A DNA stretch of 54,447 nucleotides from Acidobacteriota bacterium (GTDB taxonomy: Bacteria > Acidobacteriota > Vicinamibacteria > Vicinamibacterales > UBA2999): positions 1-54,447 of the forward strand of contig JAUSDY010000099.1 in NCBI GenBank assembly GCA_030650395.1. Direction: 5' to 3'. Below the pieces are notes generated by a model. The model was given only the letters and a program-made list of their open reading frames with translations. It was not told the origin of the DNA and searched no databases. How positions within the stretch are numbered: position 1 is the first letter of the stretch; each line of letters opens with the position of its first letter. Below, piece after piece: positions 25,960 through 34,880 of the stretch. Made by a program: the position numbers and the translations under genes.

Positions 25960-26334
25960 GCGCCCGTCCGCCGAGATGCACCGGCCCGCGCTCGCTCTCG
26001 TTCGCCGGACAAATGTCGCTCAGCACATTAAGCGCGTAGCGATGGACGTCTAATTCCGCACGGCGCCAGCGTAGCTTCCGCTCCATTTGTCTCTCGGCTC
26101 ACTCGAACGCTCGCGCGGGCCGGTGCCTCTCGGCGGCCGGGCGCACAGCGGAGAGAGGCCGTTCCGGCGTGAGCGTTCGAACGAGGCGACAACAAGAATC
26201 CACGCGTCAAATCGACTGGAGCCTACGCAGGCGCCTTGCCGTCTTTGGCGCGTCCATCGCTGGGGCGATTAATGTGGCGAAGGAGAGTTGACCGCCGAGT
26301 GAGAGCGAACGCCGGGACGGCCTCTCTCCGCGCG
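25960..26334. repeat. Large structured dispersed element, copy A (about 375 bp, two long hairpins)
   Basis: This fills most of the gap 25931-26386. It is about 90% identical to the reverse complement of 48247-48614. Hairpin 1 has arms 25968-25991 and 26113-26136 (23 of 24 paired). Hairpin 2 has arms 26150-26170 and 26309-26329 (one G-T wobble). The loops of the two hairpins contain complementary words: CACATTAA plus AGCGATGGACG at 26024-26048, and CGTCCATCGCT plus TTAATGTG at 26251-26276. No convincing protein is encoded. A MITE-like element and a structured RNA are both possible. Confidence 0.85.
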
Positions 26335-26386
26335 ATCGGCCGCTCCGCACGCCGGCCCTCAAGCCTCAAGCCTTGAGAACTGCGTA

Positions 26387-26845
26387 ATGCCGACCGCGAT
26401 TCATCGACAGGTTGATCTCGCGCGCCGCGGGGAGTTCGCGCGCGTAATCAAGCGAATGCCGTCCGGATGGGCGGTGCTCGGCGACCCGCAGATCACGCCC
26501 GGGTACTGCCTGCTGCTTCCCGACCCGGTCGTGGCGGATTTGAACGCGCTGACCGGCGCGGCCCGGCTGCAATTCCTCGACGACATGGCGCGCCTTGGCG
26601 ATGCCGTGCTCGCGGTGACCGGCGCCGAGCGCATCAACTACGAAATTCTCGGCAACGTGGAACCGGCGCTGCATGCGCACGTGATTCCGCGCCACGCGTC
26701 GGAGGATCCCGAGCTCAGGACGAAGCCGGTGTGGCTGCACGATTGGACACGCGCGGCGCCCTTTGATCCCGCGCGCCATCGCGAACTGGCGGGGTTGCTG
26801 GCTGCTATGCTTTCGGCCCCGGTTGTTCCCTGCAGCCGGCGGTGA
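26387..26845 (+). CDS. HIT-family hydrolase-like protein
   Basis: 152 residues. The histidine-triad signature is present as LHAHVIPRH (H-x-H-x-x-x-R form, divergent from HxHxHxx), preceded by PGYCLLLPDPVV and the helix RLQFLDDMARLGDAVLAVTGAERINYEILGN, which is the usual HIT layout. HIT proteins hydrolyse nucleotide-phosphoramidate or dinucleotide bonds. The third His is replaced, so catalysis may differ. The stop overlaps a GTG-started frame of 53 codons (26842-27003). Confidence 0.7.
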   Translation: MPTAIHRQVDLARRGEFARVIKRMPSGWAVLGDPQITPGYCLLLPDPVVADLNALTGAARLQFLDDMARLGDAVLAVTGAERINYEILGNVEPALHAHVIPRHASEDPELRTKPVWLHDWTRAAPFDPARHRELAGLLAAMLSAPVVPCSRR

Positions 26846-27003
26846 TCGAAATTGCACAGCACCTCTCTCGGCGGAGTGCCGCCCACTACTCGGCCGTTAC
26901 AGGGTGGTCGAACGTATCGGTCATCAGCGAAGACGGGCTGCCGGTCAAGGAACTGGCCGAAGCACGGCTGCAGGCGCTCCAGCGGCGCCCCGGCGCACAG
27001 TAG
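26842..27003 (+). CDS. Possible small ORF of 53 residues coupled to the HIT gene
   Basis: GTG 26842 overlaps the HIT stop as GTGA. The product begins VIEIAQHLSRRSAAHYSAVT and ends LQALQRRPGAQ. It has no family I recognise. The overlap is the only evidence for translation. It could equally be the frameshifted tail of the HIT gene. Confidence 0.25.
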   Translation: MIEIAQHLSRRSAAHYSAVTGWSNVSVISEDGLPVKELAEARLQALQRRPGAQ

Positions 27004-27035
27004 TAGAATTGACGGGCCCCACGTGTCGAGCGGAT

Positions 27036-27058
27036 GTAGAGCGGAACTTTAGTTCCGC
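27036..27058 (+). repeat. REP-like element, GTAG plus GCGGAACTTTAGTTCCGC
   Basis: GTAG, one base, then a perfect 18-bp palindrome centred on CTTTAG. It lies 20 bases ahead of the second cytochrome gene. The same stem word occurs at 47330-47353. Confidence 0.85.
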
Positions 27059-27077
27059 TATTGGAGTCGAATTACAG

Positions 27078-28469
27078 ATGACCATCAAACAGGCAGTAGC
27101 GGTTCTCGCGGTTCTCGCGGGCGCGTCGTCTGCGTCGGCGCAGACGGCCGCGGCACCTGGCCCGGTGCCGACCTTCAGCAAGGACATCGCCCCGATTTTC
27201 TTCGCTAATTGCACGTCGTGTCACCGGCCCGGCGAAATTGCGCCGATGTCGCTGCTGACCTACAAGGATGCGCGGCCGTGGGCGCGATCGATTGCCTCGA
27301 AGGTGGCCGACGGCGTGATGCCGCCATGGCACGCCGACCCGGCACACGGATCGTTTTCCAACGCGCGGCGCCTGACCGCCGCGGAGAAGACCATCATCGC
27401 GCGCTGGACCAGCGGCGGCGCGCCGGAGGGCAAGGCCGCCGATCTGCCTGCGGCGCCGGTTTACAGCGACGGCTGGAATATCGGACAGCCCGATGTCGTG
27501 CTCTCGATGCAGGAGGACTATCCGATTCCTGCGACCGGCACGGTGCCGTACCAGTACCTCGAGATTCCCGCGAACTTCCCTGAAGACCGCTGGATCCAGG
27601 CGTGGGAGATCAAGCCGGGCGACCGCACCGCCGTGCATCACATCATCGTGTCGACGAAGGCGCCGCCGGCGCCTCCGACCGCTCAGCCGCCGCAGGCTCG
27701 TCCGCCCGCGGCTCCAGGCGCGCCGCGTCCGTTGCCGCTCTTCAGCTTCGCGGGCGGAACGGAAATTCCTGCCGGCCAGACCGGTGGTGAACCGCTTCCT
27801 GCGGATAAGCGCCCCGCCGTAAGCCCGAACGATCGACCGCGGCCGCGCGGCACGGGTCCGTCAATCGGCGGATACGTGCCCGGCAACTCGATTCGCCGCT
27901 TCCCCGAGGGCATGGCGATGCGCCTGCCGGCCGGCCACTCGCTCGTGCTGCAGATGCACTACACGCCGATGGGCAAGGCGACGACCGACCGCACAAAAAT
28001 TGCGTTGAAGTTCGCGCCGGGTCCGCCGAAGACGGCGCTGCTGACGGCGTCGCTGATCAACGGCGGCCTGCTCATTCCGGCCCGCACCGCCAACCACCAG
28101 GTCGATGCCGAGATGACGATCAACCGCGACATCACGCTCTACAGCATGGTGCCGCACACGCACGTCCGCGGCATCCGCTGGCACTACGAGATGGTGTATC
28201 CGGATGGTCGCAAGGAAGTCATCCTGTCGGTGCCGAAGTACGACTTCAACTGGCAGCACGAGTACGTGTTCAAGGACCCGCTGAAGATCCCCGCCGGCAC
28301 GAAGCTGCAGGCCAAGGCGTGGTACGACAATTCCGCTGCGAACAAGTCGAATCCCGACCCGACCAAGGACGTGCGGTGGGGCGATCAGACGTGGGAAGAG
28401 ATGATGTACACGAGCCTGACCTTCAGCCTGGCGCCCCCGACGGCGCCGACAGCGGGTCAGCAGCGCTAG
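27078..28469 (+). CDS. Secreted cytochrome c / copper type II monooxygenase-like protein (second paralogue)
   Basis: 463 residues from ATG 27078 with a signal peptide (AVAVLAVLAGASSASAQ). FSKDIAPIFFANCTSCHRPG has one CXXCH at residues 45-49 with EIAPMSL after it, then MPPWHADP. The C-terminal region carries the His pattern of peptidylglycine/dopamine monooxygenases: AVHHIIVST, LQMHYTPMGK and VPHTHVRGI, with a Pro-rich insert (residues about 205-270) between. Compared with 17765-19231 the His motifs are more canonical, so copper binding is better supported here. A haem-to-copper electron path within one chain is an inference. Confidence 0.75.
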   Translation: MTIKQAVAVLAVLAGASSASAQTAAAPGPVPTFSKDIAPIFFANCTSCHRPGEIAPMSLLTYKDARPWARSIASKVADGVMPPWHADPAHGSFSNARRLTAAEKTIIARWTSGGAPEGKAADLPAAPVYSDGWNIGQPDVVLSMQEDYPIPATGTVPYQYLEIPANFPEDRWIQAWEIKPGDRTAVHHIIVSTKAPPAPPTAQPPQARPPAAPGAPRPLPLFSFAGGTEIPAGQTGGEPLPADKRPAVSPNDRPRPRGTGPSIGGYVPGNSIRRFPEGMAMRLPAGHSLVLQMHYTPMGKATTDRTKIALKFAPGPPKTALLTASLINGGLLIPARTANHQVDAEMTINRDITLYSMVPHTHVRGIRWHYEMVYPDGRKEVILSVPKYDFNWQHEYVFKDPLKIPAGTKLQAKAWYDNSAANKSNPDPTKDVRWGDQTWEEMMYTSLTFSLAPPTAPTAGQQR

Positions 28470-28909
28470 TCGCCGGCAGAGGACGGACGGTCGACCAGGA
28501 CAAAGCCTTCCTTCCGCGCCGCGGCCGCCAGTCGATCGTCGAGGGTCACGAGCTCGAGCGACGACGGTTGCCGGTCGGCGGCGATAAAGGCTGCGGCCAA
28601 CTGCAGCGCATCGGCGGCGCGCAGGGGGTGCACCCGGAGAAACCTGATCGCCGCCTCGCGGATGGCGTCGCCGGCCTCGACCTCGTGCCAGCCGGCGGCG
28701 ATCTGTTTCAGCCGGTCGAACGCCGCCGCGGCTGGCGCCTCATCGAGTGCGCCGTCACGCTCGAGGCGGGCGATAGCTGACGCGCATTCCACCTGGCTGG
28801 CCCACCACACGAGCATGCCGGCATCCCTGGCGGCGAGCGCCTGCATGCCGACGGTGGCCGGCTCCTTCAGGAGTAGCGGCACGATCGCTGACGAGTCCCA
28901 GAACTTCAT
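28466..28909 (-). CDS. vapC: VapC-type PIN-domain toxin
   Basis: 147 residues from ATG 28909. PIN motifs: DSSAI near the N-terminus (first Asp), VECASAIARLERDG (Glu), RAADALQLAAA (Asp) and LVTLDDRLAAAA (last Asp). All four acidic residues expected for the Mg-dependent RNase site are present. The start overlaps the stop of the upstream antitoxin frame as ATGA, the usual arrangement. The longer frame to 29149 overlaps the antitoxin and is not used. Its stop overlaps the stop of the cytochrome gene on the other strand. Confidence 0.85.
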   Translation of the reverse strand: MKFWDSSAIVPLLLKEPATVGMQALAARDAGMLVWWASQVECASAIARLERDGALDEAPAAAAFDRLKQIAAGWHEVEAGDAIREAAIRFLRVHPLRAADALQLAAAFIAADRQPSSLELVTLDDRLAAAARKEGFVLVDRPSSAGD

Positions 28910-29202
28910 CGACCGTCCCGACGTTCGTCGAGGAGTGCCCGTATGCCGGACGCGCCTCTCTTCGGCGCCGGCGGCGGCGTGGCGATGAGGCCCCGCGGCA
29001 CGGCACGACGAGCGGGCCGGACCAGGCCGTCTCGCACGAGCTGGGCGAGCCGGCCGCTGTCGCTGCCGGCCAGGGCGTCCACCGGCTCGAGGCGGGCGAC
29101 CGGACGGCCGCGATCGACGATGAGCACCGCCGCGCCGGCCTTGACCCAATCGATCAGGGCGCTGAAGCCGTTCTTCGCTTCGGTGATGCTGGCCTTTTTA
29201 AT
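28906..29202 (-). CDS. vapB: Phd/YefM-type antitoxin, apparent ATT start
   Basis: 98 residues if read from ATT 29202: KKASITEAKNGFSALIDWVK, then AVLIVDRGRPVARLEPV, a typical Phd/YefM DNA-binding fold. A Pro/Arg-rich tail follows that would wrap the toxin. No ATG, GTG or TTG exists in the conserved part. Relatives usually begin with a Met before KKASITEAK, and a TAA stop lies 15 bases further upstream. GTG 29127 would remove the first 25 residues and most of the fold. Either ATT is used, or the start codon is damaged. An operator-like palindrome overlaps the region just upstream. Confidence 0.65.
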   Translation of the reverse strand: MKKASITEAKNGFSALIDWVKAGAAVLIVDRGRPVARLEPVDALAGSDSGRLAQLVRDGLVRPARRAVPRGLIATPPPAPKRGASGIRALLDERRDGR

Positions 29203-29222
29203 ATGGCTATAATAGCCTTAAT
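29200..29222 (-). promoter_or_regulatory. Operator-like palindrome upstream of the VapBC-type pair
   Basis: AT-rich in an otherwise GC-rich window: TTAAGGCTATTATAGCCATA on the minus strand, with the near-perfect inverted pair GGCTAT/ATAGCC. Antitoxins of this class bind such sites to repress their own operon. Autoregulation is inferred. Confidence 0.5.
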
Positions 29223-29283
29223 AACAAAGCTGTTCAAGTCTTAAGCCAGCGGCCGGAGCCCGGAGGCCCGAGCCCGGCGCCCG

Positions 29284-30381
29284 CTACTTGACCTTGCCAT
29301 CGAGCAACTCGTAAGCCCGCCGCATCCCGTGATTCGGCGTGATGCCTGCGGTGCGAATGCCCGGATAGTTGACGGCGTTGCCGCGAAGGTCGACTTGCTT
29401 CGCCGCTTCTTCCCACGGCACGCCCGCCATGTGAAACTTCTGTGCCTGCGCCCAGAAGTCGCGCAGGTACGCCTGCCAGTGATCGAGCTTGGTCTTGCCG
29501 GTGAATGCCCGGCCGTGCCCGGGCAGCACCGTGTCGAAGTCAACCTGCTTCAGCGCCTCGATCGTCTGGATCCACTCGGTGAAGAACGCGTCGCCCATGT
29601 ACGACGTGGCCTCGACCAGCAGGTCGCCGGTGGCGATGATTCGCTCCTTGGGCAGATAGACGATCACATCGCCGGCGGTGTGGCCGCGGCCGAGGAAGAG
29701 CAGGCGGATCTCGCGCGCGCCGCGATGCAGCGTCATGGTGTGCGTCAGCGTCATCGTCGGGGGTGTCGGCCTGACGGCCTTGGTCCCTTCGAGATGGTTG
29801 CGCTGCACGTCGAGTTGGGCCTGGATGGTGGCGCGCTCCTTGTCGTCGGTGGCCGCGGCCAGCCGTTTTTCGAGGCCCTGAATCTGGGCCGGCACGCCGC
29901 CGACGAAGAATTCGAGCGCCGGTGAATCGAGCGACTTGCCGGCGAGGATCTGTTGGCGCGCGAACTCGTGGCCGATGATCTCGACCTCCGGGCCGTAGAC
30001 CTGGTTGCCGTGCGAATGATCGAAGTGATAGTGCGAGTTCACCACCCAGCGGATCGGCTTGGGCGTGATGGCGTTGAGCTCCTCCCGCAGCGCCCACGCG
30101 CCGCCCGGCGTGACGTGCGAATCGACGACCAGGACGTCGCGGTCGCCTTCGACGATGGTCGCGTTCGACATCACCACGAGGCTGCCGGTGCCGACCGCGT
30201 GGTAGACACCTTCCTGGATCTTGTTGAAGGTGAAGGCCGGGCCCTTGTAATTGGTACCCGGCGGGCGGGTGGCGGCAGGCGCGCCCTGCCCGGCGCCCAC
30301 CGAAGGACTGCGGCCGAGCGCCAACGCCCCGGCGCCAAGGAAAACGATGAACAGCAGGAGCAGGGGTCGTTGACGTGTCAT
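29284..30381 (-). CDS. Secreted MBL-fold metallo-hydrolase
   Basis: 365 residues with a signal peptide (PLLLLFIVFLGAGALALG). The zinc motif HYHFDHSHGN follows NATIVEGDRDVLVVDSHV. Later ligands are in LGRGHTAGD, IIATGDLL and LPGHGRAF. A helical insert (residues about 150-200) separates the first and second metal clusters, seen in periplasmic MBL proteins of Acidobacteria-like genomes. The substrate is unknown. It begins 13 bases after the FadE-like stop and may be transcribed with the beta-oxidation genes, although its export makes a direct role there unlikely. Confidence 0.75.
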   Translation of the reverse strand: MTRQRPLLLLFIVFLGAGALALGRSPSVGAGQGAPAATRPPGTNYKGPAFTFNKIQEGVYHAVGTGSLVVMSNATIVEGDRDVLVVDSHVTPGGAWALREELNAITPKPIRWVVNSHYHFDHSHGNQVYGPEVEIIGHEFARQQILAGKSLDSPALEFFVGGVPAQIQGLEKRLAAATDDKERATIQAQLDVQRNHLEGTKAVRPTPPTMTLTHTMTLHRGAREIRLLFLGRGHTAGDVIVYLPKERIIATGDLLVEATSYMGDAFFTEWIQTIEALKQVDFDTVLPGHGRAFTGKTKLDHWQAYLRDFWAQAQKFHMAGVPWEEAAKQVDLRGNAVNYPGIRTAGITPNHGMRRAYELLDGKVK

Positions 30382-30394
30382 GGTAGCCGCGATT

Positions 30395-32182
<1,788 letters not shown>

Positions 32183-32193
32183 ATCAGACTCCT

Positions 32194-32230
32194 TGAACCC
32201 CTGAACCTCTGAACCCGTGAACCGCTGAAC

Positions 32231-32233
<3 letters not shown>
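32194..32233. repeat. Five tandem octamers TGAACCNN
   Basis: TGAACCCC, TGAACCTC, TGAACCCG, TGAACCGC, TGAACCTA in direct succession between the FadA-like and FadE-like genes; the last unit includes the thiolase stop. The first six bases of each unit are invariant and the last two vary. Confidence 0.9.
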
Positions 32234-33418
<1,185 letters not shown>

Positions 33419-33420
33419 GG

Positions 33421-34059
33421 TTATGTCCTGACCGTAAAATCGGCGAGCAATTCCTCGATCGCATCGCCCACGAGGGTCGTCTTGGTTTCGAACAGATGGT
33501 TGGCGTGCTCGATGGTGACGAGCTCTTTCGGCTCGGGTATCTGCGCGTAGAACTTGCGCACGTCCTTGATCGAAATGAGCTCGTCTTCTTCGCCGTGGAT
33601 GATGAACTTCGGCAGCGTGCACGTTTTCAGCACGTCGAAGTCGTAGCGATCGACCGGCGGCGCGATCCCGACCAGCACCGACACCCGCGCGTCTTCAGCG
33701 CCCGTCGTCATCGCAATCCACGCGCCGAAAGACATGCCGACCGCCCAGATTGGCAAGTCGGGGTAACGCCCGGAAGCGAATGTGACGGCAGCCTCAAAGT
33801 CGTCCTTCTCGCCTGGGCCCGCGTCGAATTCTCCCGCGCTGCGGCCGACGCCGCGAAAATTGAACCGCAGTGCGGCCACGCCGATGCGCGTCATCGCCTT
33901 GGCGGCTTGATAGACCGCCTTGGTGTGCATGGTCCCGCCCTCGGTCGGCAGCGGATGGCTGAACACCGCGACGGCGCGCGGCTCGCCCTTCGGCAAGTCG
34001 AGCAGCGCTTCGAGCGGACCCTTCGGGCCCGGGATCTCACGCAGGAATTCGGTCGGCAT
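33421..34059 (-). CDS. Alpha/beta hydrolase (dienelactone hydrolase-like / KANL3-Tex30 type)
   Basis: 212 residues from ATG 34059; a TTG at 34074 is less likely. Motifs: HPLPTEGGTMHTK, FNFRGVGRSAGEFD, the nucleophile elbow GMSFGA, an acid in IIHGEEDELIS and the catalytic His in IEHANHLF. This is the layout of small cytosolic serine hydrolases of the YcjY/KANL3 kind. It overlaps the upstream hydrolase gene by 23 bases and ends 2 bases before the thiolase, so it is inside the beta-oxidation operon. A role in acyl-CoA or ester turnover is possible but not shown. Confidence 0.78.
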   Translation of the reverse strand: MPTEFLREIPGPKGPLEALLDLPKGEPRAVAVFSHPLPTEGGTMHTKAVYQAAKAMTRIGVAALRFNFRGVGRSAGEFDAGPGEKDDFEAAVTFASGRYPDLPIWAVGMSFGAWIAMTTGAEDARVSVLVGIAPPVDRYDFDVLKTCTLPKFIIHGEEDELISIKDVRKFYAQIPEPKELVTIEHANHLFETKTTLVGDAIEELLADFTVRT

Positions 34060-34819
34060 CGAGAAATTTTCCAATGATTTCGGCGAACAAATCGGGCCGC
34101 GTCACGATCCCGATGTGTCCGGTGCGCTCCAGCACGACGTGCTGTGCTGATTGCAGTTCCGCCACGTAACGCTCGGTAATCGCGACCGGCACCACCTTGT
34201 CGAGCGCCCGCTCGCCCGTGACGACCAGCGTGCGCGAGGTGATGGCGCACAGATCCGCAAACCGATGCGTCGAGGCCCACTCGATGCGCCGCGCCATTTT
34301 GGCCGGCGAGGTCGGTGCCATCGCAACGCGGACGCCGTGCGCGGCCATGAATCGCAGCCGCGCGCCTACACCCGGAAACGCAGCGGTCATCTCCGGCCGC
34401 ATCCGTCCGGGCGCGGTCGCCACAAACAGCGGGCTCATCAACCACGGCGACTTCAGATACTGCCGCTGTTGGCTGTTCGGCTGCCAGGCGGTATGCAGCG
34501 CCGACGCCAGCACCAGCGCGGTGACCCGATCCGGGTGCCTGGCTGCGAACTCACTCGCAATCAGGCCGCCGTACGAGACGCCGGCGATCGTCGCCTTCTC
34601 AATGCCGGCGCGATCCATCGCCGCGAGAGTTTGATCGATGTAGTTCTCAAAACCCCGTTCCGTCACGCACGGGAACGGACTGCTGCGCTCGTCACACAGC
34701 GAGAACGACAGCACGCGGTTCCGCTTCGCCATGGCCTCGACAGCCGGACGCATCCATTCCCAGCGGCCTTGCAGGCCGGGAATCAACACGACGGGAGTGC
34801 CGGAACCGATATCAATCAT
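34037..34819 (-). CDS. Alpha/beta hydrolase (proline-iminopeptidase/esterase-like)
   Basis: 260 residues from ATG 34819. The fold signatures are VVLIPGLQGRWEWM (oxyanion loop), AGVSYGG (nucleophile), TLVVTGERALDKVVPV (acid strand) and ERTGHIGIVTRP (His). The frame extends 19 residues further (RACLPAVALAKAGG), but that part is encoded by a REP palindrome at 34836-34861 and is not part of the protein. It lies between the FadN-like gene and a second hydrolase, with tight spacing, so it is part of the same operon. The substrate is unknown. Confidence 0.78.
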   Translation of the reverse strand: MIDIGSGTPVVLIPGLQGRWEWMRPAVEAMAKRNRVLSFSLCDERSSPFPCVTERGFENYIDQTLAAMDRAGIEKATIAGVSYGGLIASEFAARHPDRVTALVLASALHTAWQPNSQQRQYLKSPWLMSPLFVATAPGRMRPEMTAAFPGVGARLRFMAAHGVRVAMAPTSPAKMARRIEWASTHRFADLCAITSRTLVVTGERALDKVVPVAITERYVAELQSAQHVVLERTGHIGIVTRPDLFAEIIGKFLDADRIPA

Positions 34820-34835
34820 GAAATCCTCAAGCCCT

Positions 34836-34861
34836 CCCGCCTTCGCCAAGGCTACGGCGGG
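34836..34861. repeat. REP-type palindrome CCCGCCTTCGCCAAGGCTACGGCGGG
   Basis: CCCGCC and GGCGGG arms enclose TTCGCCAAGGCTAC, with CAAGCCCTC words on each side. Translated by accident, this repeat gives FAKATAGK or RQGYGGQ peptides, a known artefact in predicted proteins of several phyla. It lies between the FadN-like and hydrolase genes. Confidence 0.75.
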
Positions 34862-34880
34862 CAAGCAAGCCCTCAAGCCC

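Noticed and set aside
26087-26272. A 60-61 codon frame conserved in both copies of the large repeat (also 48307-48489)
   Set aside because: It would start at TTG and has no ribosome binding site. The differences between copies include many amino-acid changes, and the changes are better explained by stem pairing. The opposite strand is open as well. Conservation follows the repeat, not a protein.
25960-26334. Integron attC sites within the large repeat
   Set aside because: The hairpins are long enough, but no RYYYAAC/GTTRRRY core pair is present at the feet and no integrase or cassette series is nearby.
34820-34876. N-terminal extension of the alpha/beta hydrolase (RACLPAVALAKAGGLEDF)
   Set aside because: It is encoded by a REP palindrome. 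The conserved fold begins at the ATG at 34819, so the extension is an annotation artefact.
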